This document shows, in pieces, positions 44,356 to 51,599 of a stretch of DNA of 64,000 bases. Location of the stretch: assembly GCF_031760065.1 (NCBI RefSeq), contig NZ_CP134500.1, forward strand, positions 6,696,001 to 6,760,000, written 5' to 3'. Both the position numbers and the translations under genes were made by a program. The notes below the pieces were generated by a model that saw only the letters and a list, made by a program, of their open reading frames with translations, ran no database searches and was not told where the DNA came from. The stretch is from Streptomyces durocortorensis. GTDB lineage: Bacteria; Actinomycetota; Actinomycetes; Streptomycetales; Streptomycetaceae. Within the stretch, counting starts at the first letter, position 1; each line of letters begins with the position of its first letter.

Positions 44356-45019
44356 ATAAGAGAAAGAGAAACCGGGGTCTCCGTCGTCACCCCGACACCT
44401 TGCGGCGCTCACACCACCTTCGGTCCCTACAGGTGGGGCACCAGGAAGAGACCAGGGAACGGGCGACCGCCTACCGCACGGAGCGGGCAGGGCGCGCACC
44501 ACCTTCGGTCCCTACTACTGGGGCAGGAGAGAGCGCGGGAATACCGCGCACCCACCCGAGGGGGAAACCGGCGGGCCGAGTGCCGGCGCTCTCTCACCAG
44601 CGTTGCCCGTGCACCACGCACCCGCGAGGGTGGCCGCAGGGGTCGTGAGGCAACGCGCGGGGACCGTACCGCCCACCAGTAACCGGCCCTCGCGGGCGCT
44701 TAACGGGGTTGAAGCGCGTGCGGTCCCCATAGAGATCCCCACTGAGTGTGGAGCAGGTAGACGCGGGCCGAACATGTCCCTGTCTACGTCATTCCCGCGA
44801 GCGCGAGATTGTCCAGGGGGACGGGGCTGCCGCTCATGCCCCCACCCGACACATCCCCGCAAGCGCAGGGAAGACGCTCAACCTACCAGTCCGCAGACCC
44901 AACGGCAGAGGTGCGTGGTACCGGCCCCCTCGCGGGGAGATCCGTACGCAATCCGCAGAGATCCCCGGTTCGAGTCCGGGGGCGGGCACACATTGACGAA
45001 CACCACCAGGGGGACGCAC
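44356..45019. other. Repeat-rich non-coding stretch before the first HNH gene
   Basis: No gene was found in 664 bases. CACCACCTTCGGTCCCTAC occurs twice (44412-44430 and 44497-44515). From about 44730 to 44880, palindromic blocks similar to type I-E CRISPR repeats recur at 56 and 62 bases. A T-arm-like sequence (44961-44988) lacks a matching 5' acceptor. If the HNH/terS genes are phage derived, this is where a cos or packaging region could lie. Confidence 0.5.
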
Positions 45020-45370
45020 ATGCGCTGTATCGACTGCACCGAGCCCGCGACCCATCGGGGCCGCTGCAAGAACCACCACGCCACGTACGAGGGTCGTCCG
45101 AACGTCCGCTCTCGGCGGGCACGGGGACGACGACGGGCGAACCGTAGGGACGGTGCCGCTCGGCTTCGTCTGCGAGTGCAGGAACGAGGGTCGGCCTGGT
45201 GCGACTGGTGCTTGGGCGACTTCCCCGCGGACGGGGTGGACGTGGACCACGTGCGGCCCGTCGCCCTCCGTGGCGAGGACACAGACGGCAATGTGCAAGT
45301 GCTGTGCCACGGATGCCACCGGGTAAAGACTGGCGAGGACTTCCCCGGTGGAGTGTCCCCCACTTCCTAG
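45020..45370 (+). CDS. HNH endonuclease, first copy
   Basis: 116 aa from ATG 45020 with AGGGGGAC upstream. An N-terminal zinc motif (CIDCTEPATHRGRCKNHH) is followed by an Arg-rich segment and the HNH core: CDWCLGDFPADGVDVDHVRP, then DGNVQVLCHGCHRVKT. Small phage HNH proteins near terminase genes take part in DNA packaging; the second HNH gene here is just before a terminase fragment. The source of the two copies appears different (low mutual similarity outside the motif). Confidence 0.85.
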   Translation: MRCIDCTEPATHRGRCKNHHATYEGRPNVRSRRARGRRRANRRDGAARLRLRVQERGSAWCDWCLGDFPADGVDVDHVRPVALRGEDTDGNVQVLCHGCHRVKTGEDFPGGVSPTS

Positions 45371-45377
45371 AGGTGCC

Positions 45378-45578
45378 TTACGACACCGGGGCCGGTTCAT
45401 CTGACGGCTGCGTGTCGCGACTGATCAGGTACGCGACGAGCAGAGCGCCTAGGCCGAGGGCGGTTGCCCCTCGGATGATCTCCAGTTGGACGCGCTCGGA
45501 GACGTTCCCAACACGGACTCGATGTTTCTTGCCGAAGCGGACTTCAACGCTGTTGTCCGGCGCTGGCGTAGTGCTCAT
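45378..45578 (-). CDS. Small membrane protein
   Basis: 66 aa from the ATG at 45576-45578; an ATG 4 codons earlier is also possible and neither has a good ribosome-binding site. It has an acidic/basic N-terminus (VEVRFGKKHRVRVGNVSERV) and one helix (IIRGATALGLGALLVAYLIS). It precedes, on the same strand, a set of three other small membrane genes. Function unknown. Confidence 0.5.
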   Translation of the reverse strand: MSTTPAPDNSVEVRFGKKHRVRVGNVSERVQLEIIRGATALGLGALLVAYLISRDTQPSDEPAPVS

Positions 45579-45679
45579 GTCGTCAGGCATGGAGGCAGAA
45601 CACCGTGTCCCGGGAGGTACGTCAAATTCCGCATCGCACGCACGCTGAGCGGAGCGCTGCGGGCCCTGTGAGGTACGAG

Positions 45680-45835
45680 TCACCGCGACGTGAACCACGC
45701 CGCGAGCCCGCTTCCTGTGGCTGTGGCGAGGGCTGCCACGAGCCACCCGGGGACGCACTGAATCGTCAAGTGGACACCACCGCAACGGAGTTCAAAGACG
45801 GGGCGGGCTGGAGGGTGCTTGGTGTCGTTCGGCAT
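45680..45835 (-). CDS. Tandem ~50-aa membrane protein, copy 1
   Basis: 51 aa from the ATG at 45833-45835. The conserved block is FELRCGGVHLTIQ, then VPGWLVAALATATGSGLAAW and FTSR. The C-terminal half is one hydrophobic helix. Two more copies follow at 45947 and 46239 on the same strand. Possible roles for phage-borne proteins of this kind are membrane toxin, holin or superinfection control; sequence alone does not decide. Confidence 0.55.
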   Translation of the reverse strand: MPNDTKHPPARPVFELRCGGVHLTIQCVPGWLVAALATATGSGLAAWFTSR

Positions 45836-45946
45836 GGCTCTATGAGATCGCATGAAACGGCCATCCCCTATGCCCATGGGCATAGCAGCCCCGTCAAAGG
45901 CGTCAAAGATCATCTTGGGCCCTCGCCGGGGCCGGAGCCTAGGGCT

Positions 45947-46099
45947 TCACCGCGAGGTGAACCACGCGGCGAGCACGCTCCCCGTGCCCGTCGCGAGGGA
46001 TGCCACCAGCCATCCGGGGACACGCTGAACCGTCAAGTGGAGTCCTCCGCAGTGAAGTTCGAGAAACGCCGCAGGGACAGAAGTTGACTTCTTTTCCAT
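45947..46099 (-). CDS. Tandem ~50-aa membrane protein, copy 2
   Basis: 50 aa from the ATG at 46097-46099: MEKKSTSVPA, then FLELHCGGLHLTVQRVPGW and LVASLATGTGSVLAAWFTSR. About 75% of positions agree with copies 1 and 3 in the shared block; the N-termini differ. It is shorter than usual gene-calling limits, but conservation across three copies with the same frame supports coding. Confidence 0.55.
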   Translation of the reverse strand: MEKKSTSVPAAFLELHCGGLHLTVQRVPGWLVASLATGTGSVLAAWFTSR

Positions 46100-46188
46100 G
46101 CCTCAAGCCCATCACGGGCCCGCGCCGGGTGAACAGGTCTTTTCACCGGGCTTCTTCCGGCCCTTTACCGGAACTTTGGAGGTACCCC

Positions 46189-46244
46189 CTGCCCCGAAGA
46201 CCCCGCCCTGTGTTCTGTCTCCGGGTGCCCCGAGCCAGTTACCG
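46189..46244 (+). pseudogene. 5' fragment of a third HNH gene
   Basis: CTGCCCCGAAGACCCCGCCC and the following bases nearly repeat the first ~50 bases of the HNH gene at 46569 (both spell PRRPRP followed by a GTGTTCTGTC block and GGTGCCCCGAG). The similarity stops where tandem membrane copy 3 begins. This suggests that a unit of membrane gene plus HNH start was duplicated and then eroded. Confidence 0.55.
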
Positions 46245-46391
46245 GCTTGTGAGCCATGCGGCGAGCGCGCTACCTGTGGTCGTGGCGAGGGCTGCCACGA
46301 GCCACCCGGGGACGCGCTGAATCGTCACGTGGAGCCCACCACAGCGAAGTTCAAACGCGGGTGCCTGGTGTGTGTCCGTCTTCTTGGTCAT
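46239..46391 (-). CDS. Tandem ~50-aa membrane protein, copy 3
   Basis: 50 aa from the ATG at 46389-46391: MTKKTDTHQAPAFELRCGG, then LHVTIQRVPGW and LVAALATTTGSALAAWLTSR. See copies 1 and 2. It lies 178 bases from the divergent second HNH gene. Confidence 0.55.
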   Translation of the reverse strand: MTKKTDTHQAPAFELRCGGLHVTIQRVPGWLVAALATTTGSALAAWLTSR

Positions 46392-46568
46392 GGGCTCTAT
46401 CCAAACGGGCCCGAGGTGGCGTCGATACGCCATACCTCTGCCACTTCATTGCCACTTTCCCCGCAGTGATGCCCGACTTGTCTGCACCTGCATACGGCGG
46501 ACGGCATGTCAACGCCAAACCTTGGCCACCTTGCCGCCACTTTGGCCCCTGCCTTGGAGGTGACCACC

Positions 46569-46964
46569 ATGCCTCGCAGACCCCGTCCCCCGTGTTCTGT
46601 CCCCGGGTGCCCCGAGCTGACCCCCCGTGGTGGTCGCTGTCTGCAGCACACCAGGGAAGCGAACGCGGACCGTGCGTCGCGTGGTGGAGCCGTTTACACA
46701 GCGTGGTGGCAGCGCGTCCGGCGTGCGCACCTGTACGCGAACCCGTGGTGCGTGCTGTGCGGTCAGCCGGCGAACGTTGCGAACCATCACCCTGAGTCGC
46801 GCCGCGAGTTGATCGCGCGGGGTGAGCCGAACTCTGACGCTGCGAAGCATCTGCGTCCGTTGTGCGTCGGGTGTCACAACCGAGAAACCGCACGCAATCA
46901 GCCTGGCGGATTCGCCGCGGAAGCACGGTCACGGCGCGAGGTGAACGAACGCCCGCCGTTTTGA
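46569..46964 (+). CDS. HNH endonuclease, second copy, phage type
   Basis: 131 aa with GGAGGTG before ATG 46569. It has an N-terminal zinc motif (PPCSVPGCPELTPRGGRC), the helix YTAWWQRVRRAHLYANPWC and the HNH core (CVLCGQPANVANHHPESRRE, then LRPLCVGCHNRETARNQPGG). This is the common actinophage form found directly before the terminase small-subunit gene, which is exactly the context here. Confidence 0.88.
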   Translation: MPRRPRPPCSVPGCPELTPRGGRCLQHTREANADRASRGGAVYTAWWQRVRRAHLYANPWCVLCGQPANVANHHPESRRELIARGEPNSDAAKHLRPLCVGCHNRETARNQPGGFAAEARSRREVNERPPF

Positions 46965-47056
46965 CCAGGTGGGTACTCCCCTCTCTCTCCGAGATTGAGC
47001 GGCAGGGAGGAAAAACTCTTATGGTCAAACTGACGATTTCTGTGGAGGTGCCCGCC

Positions 47057-47108
47057 GTGGCAGTACCAGGGCGAAAGCCGAATTCCCACATCGCAGCCGT
47101 ACGCGAAG
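47057..47108 (+). pseudogene. Terminase small-subunit gene, cut by IS copy 2
   Basis: A GTG at 47057 with GGAGG (47044-47048) starts AVPGRKPNSHIAAVREE, like the first residues of P27-type phage terminase small subunits (VPGRKPNPHI...). IS copy 2 begins right after codon 17, and no continuation is found beyond the IS. An upstream ATG at 47021 adds KLTISVEVPA in the same frame. Confidence 0.6.
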
Positions 47109-47996
47109 AGCTCGTAACACGATCATGAGCGGGACTTCTTGAGGCGTCGGTAGCAGATGAGGCTGCAGGCGAGGGAGACGAAGGCGTCGTGGAGTTCGGT
47201 GCGGCGTTCCCAGCGCACGGCGAGCCGCTTGAAGTGGTGGAGCAGGGCGAAGGTCTGCTCGACGACGTAGCGGAGCTTGCCGATGCTCTTGATGTTGGGT
47301 GATCCCTTGCGCGAGATGACAGGCAGGATCCGGCGCTCGCGCAGCGCCTTCCGGTTAGGGTTGGAGTCGTAGCCCTTGTCGCCGAGCAGGGCGTCCGGTC
47401 GGCGGCGAGGCCGGCCCGCGAAGGATGGGATGCCGTCGACCAGGGCGAGGGTCCGGGTGACGTCGTTGACGTTCGCCGCGGTCGTGATGACCTTGAGCGG
47501 GGTGCCGCGACCGTCATAGATCAAGTGGTGCTTGCTGCCGGTCTTGCGCCGGTCGACTGGCGACGGACCGGTGTCGGCACCCCCTTTTTCGCCCGGACGT
47601 GGGAGCCGTCCACGCAGGCCCGCGACCAGTCGAGCTCGCCGGCCGCGTTCAGCTCGGCGAGCAGGACCCGGTGCAGCTGGTCGAAGACTCCTGCCTTCTG
47701 CCACCGGCCCAGTCGGCGCCAGCACGTTTGCCCCGAGCCGAACCCCAACTCCCGGGGCAGGAGTTGCCAGGCTATGTCGTTGTAGAGGACGAACAGGATG
47801 CCCTGCAGACAGAGCCGGTCCGGCACCGGCCGAGGCCCTGGAGACCGTTCCGGCCAAGGCGGCAGGAGCGGCTTGACCAGCGCCCACAAGTCGTCGTCCA
47901 CGATCCACGGCCGAGTACTCACATCATCACGAACGGCCGAATCGTCACACCGGTCACGGCCAACCAGGCCACTTCAACAAGATCGTGTTACGAGCT
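47109..47996. mobile_element. IS5-family (IS427-type) insertion sequence, copy 2
   Basis: 888 bp with the same ends as copy 1 (AGCTCGTAACACGATC at 47109-47124; GATCGTGTTACGAGCT at 47981-47996), in the same orientation. It interrupts the terminase fragment on its left. Sequence after the right end is not the rest of that gene, so a deletion accompanied or followed insertion. Confidence 0.9.
47123..47922 (-). CDS. IS5-type transposase, copy 2, two frames joined by slippage
   Basis: The first frame from 47922 (WALVKPLLPPWPERSPGPRP to ACVDGSHVRAKKG) overlaps a second frame (GADTGPSPVDRRKTGSKHHL to the end at 47123). The shift site is the A5-G run CGAAAAAGGGG near 47581-47592. The second frame is uninterrupted: TTAANVNDVTRTLALVDGI, ALLGDKGYDSNPNRKALRER and VVEQTFALLHHFKRLAVRWE hold the remaining DDE residues (GDKGYDS; Glu in VEQTF). 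It is probably functional through programmed frameshifting. Confidence 0.85.
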
Positions 47997-48290
47997 CTAT
48001 GGCTGTCAGAGCGGCATGAGAGTCTCCCGGCATGAGCTACGACTTTGCTGTCTGGCTTCATCGCCATTTGACCTGAGGTAACGGCTCAGCCTGGGCATGG
48101 CCAGTTGAGTGGTAGGGCGTTCTTTCTGCGTGGCTGGCTCAGTCCAATCGTCGGTGCATCCGCTACGAGATACGAGCCTGCACTGTTCGAACTCGTCTGC
48201 CCATGATGAGTTTGAGTCGACTATGTACGATGCGTTGAAACGATCAGTAAGCTCGTGATGCTGCTGGTCAGTTCGAGTTGCGGGGGTCGG

Positions 48291-49112
48291 ATGCGGGACC
48301 TGCTCTACTTCTCTCGGGAGAAACTCCGGCATTTCCATGGCGGCCCGGAGGACTTCCCAGGAGGCCGCTCCATCGAGGTCGAGGCGACGGCGTTCGGTGT
48401 CGGGGGCCGGGTAGCGGTCGGCGAGTCCGTCTCGGCCGGAGCTAGTAGGTCTGAGGGACCGGACCTGGAAACGGTCATCGCCCACCTCGAGAAGACGTGC
48501 ACGGCGCATACGGCGGTCCCGGCCTCGTGCCGATCCATCGGAGCGTATGAGTGGGTGGAGTTCTCGGGCTCGTTCCACCGAGGGCCCCGTGTGCGGGACT
48601 GGGGTCTGCGCGACAAGGGTGTGTACACGTTCACCTCTCACGAGAACCCCTTGTTGTGCCCCCAGTTCACAGGTGAAGCCGAGTGTTCGGGCATCGAGGT
48701 GCTGCTGTGTGGTTCCGCGCAGCACGTCATCGGAGAGGACGACCAACCTCGTACCCGGATGGGGTCCGGGTCGGACTGGCTGCACGACATGGCTGCTGAG
48801 TTAGTCGCCTTGGAGGAACGCGGTGAGACGACTCTCCCTGAATCCCTCGTGCGCACTCCGCGAGAGATGCAGGAGTACGCGGCCAGAGTGGCTCACGACA
48901 TGATGGTCTCCTGGCGACAAGGACCCGTCCATGTGCACGGGCACGCGCGAGTTCTGTGCAACTTCGAAGCTGTGGACGGGCAGCACCGGTTGATCGTGGC
49001 GAGCCCGCTGTACGTCGAGACCGCCCCGCCTCCGAGGGACGGGGCCTTGGCTCCGCAACCCACACGGCGCCGATGGCCCTGGAGGTTCAGGGTCTACCCG
49101 CCGGCGCGTTGA
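48291..49112 (+). CDS. SAVMC3_10250/DUF7019-like protein
   Basis: 273 aa from ATG 48291; an ATG at 48258 is also in frame. The start RDLLYFSREKLRHF and the blocks DLETVIAHLEKTC, YEWVEFSGSFHRGP and GIEVLLCGSAQHVIG fit a streptomycete family annotated SAVMC3_10250 (DUF7019), of unknown function. It often appears on variable islands, sometimes with short peptides or STAND proteins. It is the last gene before attR and a candidate for cargo. The 294 bases between IS copy 2 and this gene show nothing else. Confidence 0.6.
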   Translation: MRDLLYFSREKLRHFHGGPEDFPGGRSIEVEATAFGVGGRVAVGESVSAGASRSEGPDLETVIAHLEKTCTAHTAVPASCRSIGAYEWVEFSGSFHRGPRVRDWGLRDKGVYTFTSHENPLLCPQFTGEAECSGIEVLLCGSAQHVIGEDDQPRTRMGSGSDWLHDMAAELVALEERGETTLPESLVRTPREMQEYAARVAHDMMVSWRQGPVHVHGHARVLCNFEAVDGQHRLIVASPLYVETAPPPRDGALAPQPTRRRWPWRFRVYPPAR

Positions 49113-49740
49113 TTTGGGGCCCTGGGCGGACCACCCGGGGCGGTGCGAGTTAAGCGTTCCGGTAGGGGCGAGACGAGAGAAAACAGTCGTCGCCTGCTCC
49201 GGCGGGGTTCTGCAGGCGCTGGCGGGTTGCGCGGTGCGGGCAGGTTGTCCGGCGGCGATTTCGGCGTGCAGCTCAAGGGCCTCGACGCCTCCCGGGGGGG
49301 CCGGTAGGCGTCGAACGTGCTGCAGGCGGGTAACTGGCATCTCCGTTGCGGAGGCTGTGAAGGCGTGCTGGGGCCGGGCGGTCCCAGCCTCAGTGGATGA
49401 TGGGCCCGCGTTCACCGCGGCCCTCACCGCAGTAACGCCGGGGGTGTAAATCGTGCGGCTCGCCCAAGATCTTCGTAGGCGTTGATCGACGCAGCTTGGC
49501 GTGGGCCGCTGCGTGACCGAGCGAGCACGCTTTTTGGCTGTGGCGTGGGAACGGCAGCGGAGGTCCTCAAATCTAAGACCCGGTCCTGGGGCCACTTTGA
49601 CCGCACAATCGGAATGGGGTCACCTGGGGACCAGTTGGGGACCACACGCTACGAGCGGTGGTGCACGATGCATGCCTACACGCACAACTCGCGCCCGGAT
49701 TAGATCCGCTATATCCAGAAAATACTCTTGACCCCCACTC
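49113..49740. other. Right end of the element, non-coding
   Basis: No supported gene in 628 bases. It contains the GGGGACCA repeat pair (49625-49645) and a palindromic boundary with the att core. It corresponds to the attP arm opposite the integrase. Confidence 0.55.
49625..49645. repeat. Paired GGGGACCA repeats near attR
   Basis: CTGGGGACCAGTTGGGGACC repeats the pair at 35043-35063 with the same 11-base period, about 100 bases left of the right core. This is a candidate arm-type integrase site. Confidence 0.5.
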
Positions 49741-49784
49741 CTGGGGGTCAAGGGGTCGCAGGTTCAAATCCTGTCGTCCCGACT
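49741..49784 (+). repeat. attR core, 44-bp copy of the tRNA-Pro 3' end
   Basis: Identical to 34938-34981. Just left of it, CTTGACCCCCA (49727-49737) pairs with TGGGGGTCAAG (49742-49752), so the element's own end forms a perfect 11-bp palindrome with the tRNA anticodon stem. Confidence 0.9.
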
Positions 49785-49883
49785 TTGCTTTTCGCGGGTC
49801 GGAAGCCGTCTTCTCATGCATGAGAGGGCGGCCTTCTGTGCGTTCGGTCGAGCGATGCTTCAGCCGCCTGAAGGGGGGAGCTG

Positions 49884-51104
49884 GTGGAGCGGTCGCCCCT
49901 GGGTCGAGACGCTGCGGGTACGGCCACCCGACTGCTCTGCGTCGGTGCCTACCGTGATGCGTCGTTCCGCGCTGCGGTGATCGACGAGCTTTACGTCTGC
50001 GAGGAGCGGTTTGTGGCCCCCTCGCCCGGGGCCGACATGGCGTGCGTGCTCGGCCATGCCCTCAGGGCCCGTCGGGCGGAGGTCGGCTTCGCGGTGGTGA
50101 CCCTGCTCCTGTGGGCCGTGTTCGGCTTTCTCACGCAAGGGCTGGTGGTGCTGTGGTTGCCGCCCTTTCTGCTTGTCGTCCTTGCTGCTGCGGTCAGAGG
50201 GCGTGCACCGGAGGTGACCCCGCACCGCGCGGTGTCGGCAGGCGTACTCACACTGTGCGGTGCGTCGGCGGCTCTGTTGACGCTGCCGCTGCTGAAGGGC
50301 GGTGCGTGGTGGGGCTGGGGTTCAGGGCGCGATGAAGTGCCGGACATTCAGGCGTTTCTCGCCTTTGTCTTTCCTTTCGCGCTGGCCGAGATCGTGTACC
50401 TGCGCTGGACGTGGCTCGCCGGGGTGCTGCACCACGAACTGTCCGCTGAGCGGTGCGGCGAACAGGGCGCGGCGCTGTTCGGCCCGCGTGGCGCAGAGGT
50501 GCCAGCCCGCCGTGGCACAGCCCGGTTCCGGCGCATCAGTCGGCGTATCCGGGAGGAGCAGCACGCCCCCCTGGTGATGTACCGACCGGAGAATCCGTTC
50601 TGCGGTGTGGGCGTCCCGAATGAACCCTGGTCTCTCTCGGTCGAGTTGCGGCCCAGGGAAGGGCACTCGCCCGGCCCGGTGGACAACCGGACGATCCTGC
50701 GCCACCTCGTACCGACCCTGGAGCGGCTGAGGACCCCGTCCACGCGTGCCGAGACCGACGCGGTACGGGACCGTCTGCGGGGGCTGGAGATCGAGGAGGT
50801 GGTGTTCCTGCCGGTCGAGGGCCTGCCGGCCAGGGACATCGGGCCGCAGATCCTGCGGACCTCGGGAGAGCACCGCACCCGGGCGGTCGAGGAGGGCGGC
50901 GAGGCTCGCCGGTACTACCTGCGGATATCCGTGGTGGGCTGGAACGGCGAGCTCGTCGTCACCGTCTTCGTGCGGGTGCACACCCAGGGCGGAATTCTGG
51001 TCCTGGAGTTGGTGCCGTACACCTTGCACCCGGTGAGGGCCGCCTACCGCAGGGCCGACCGGGAGGCGCAGGAGTGGCGCCGCCGCAGCCCGTGGGACAG
51101 GTAG
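49884..51104 (+). CDS. Membrane protein of unknown function
   Basis: 406 aa from GTG 49884 with AAGGGGGGAG upstream. Hydrophobic segments lie at about 68-105 (two helices, VGFAVVTLLLWAVFGFL and LVVLWLPPFLLVVLAAAV), 118-137 and 155-175. The cytosolic C-terminal ~220 residues include RRYYLRISVVGWNGELVVTV and FVRVHTQGGILVLELVPYTL, a beta-rich domain I do not recognise. It is the first of three overlapping genes. It lies just outside attR, so it is probably resident chromosomal DNA. Confidence 0.7.
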   Translation: MERSPLGRDAAGTATRLLCVGAYRDASFRAAVIDELYVCEERFVAPSPGADMACVLGHALRARRAEVGFAVVTLLLWAVFGFLTQGLVVLWLPPFLLVVLAAAVRGRAPEVTPHRAVSAGVLTLCGASAALLTLPLLKGGAWWGWGSGRDEVPDIQAFLAFVFPFALAEIVYLRWTWLAGVLHHELSAERCGEQGAALFGPRGAEVPARRGTARFRRISRRIREEQHAPLVMYRPENPFCGVGVPNEPWSLSVELRPREGHSPGPVDNRTILRHLVPTLERLRTPSTRAETDAVRDRLRGLEIEEVVFLPVEGLPARDIGPQILRTSGEHRTRAVEEGGEARRYYLRISVVGWNGELVVTVFVRVHTQGGILVLELVPYTLHPVRAAYRRADREAQEWRRRSPWDR

Positions 51105-51214
51105 TGAGCGTCGCCAGCGGGGGAGTCTTCATCGAGTCCGCACACGGTGCGGTCGGTATCGGTGACGGAAACACCGTCATCACGCACATGTCCGGTGGAC
51201 AGGAGGATGCATGA
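51104..51214 (+). CDS. 36-aa peptide with GxGNTV motif
   Basis: GTG 51104 shares one base with the TAG of the membrane gene (TAGTG), and its TGA overlaps the next ATG (ATGA). The peptide has GGVFIESAHGAVGIGDGNTV followed by ITHMSGG. The stretch HGAVGIGDGNTVITH matches HGVAVVGDHNTVTYH in the next gene. Tight overlap on both sides and the shared motif argue that it is real. Confidence 0.6.
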   Translation: MSVASGGVFIESAHGAVGIGDGNTVITHMSGGQEDA

Positions 51215-51585
51215 CAGAGGACCAGGGTGCGAGCCCGGCGGGCGTCGACATCGGCACGGTGCATGGCGTCGCTGTCGTCGGAGACCACAACACGGTCACG
51301 TACCACAATCCGTCCCGGACCCGAGAACTGCGTCTCTCCGTAAGGCAGTTGCGGGCCGAACTCGCCGAGAGGCAGGGGGCCGCGGGGGAGGGAGGCCTCG
51401 ATGTGATCCGTGGGCTGGACCGTGAGCTCGCGGACGCCGAGGACGAGCTGACGTCCAGTGGCGCGGCGAGCCCGGCTCGGCTGGCAAGGCTGCGGCAGGC
51501 GTTGGCCGACGCGGGTGCGGTGACCGCGACCATGGCCTCTGCGGTGGCGGTGGGTCAGGCGGTGGGCGCCTTGCTCGGCGGCTGA
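51211..51585 (+). CDS. 124-aa protein with GDHNTV motif and helical C-terminus
   Basis: AGGAGG at 51201-51206 sets ATG 51211. The N-terminus has GVDIGTVHGVAVVGDHNTVT. A long amphipathic helix follows (RELRLSVRQLRAELAERQG, then LDRELADAEDELTS). The end (AVTATMASAVAVGQAVGALL) could insert in a membrane. GxxN(T)V beta-turn motifs of this kind are common at the N-termini of small actinobacterial proteins linked to conflict or STAND systems; a function cannot be assigned. It forms an operon with the two preceding genes. Confidence 0.65.
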   Translation: MTEDQGASPAGVDIGTVHGVAVVGDHNTVTYHNPSRTRELRLSVRQLRAELAERQGAAGEGGLDVIRGLDRELADAEDELTSSGAASPARLARLRQALADAGAVTATMASAVAVGQAVGALLGG

Positions 51586-51599
51586 CAGGGTGGGGAGCT

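Noticed and set aside
44911..44990. tRNA-like sequence with a canonical T-arm (GGTTCGAGTCC) before the first HNH gene
   Set aside because: No 5' acceptor strand pairs with the 3' end and no anticodon stem can be placed; kept only as a possible remnant.
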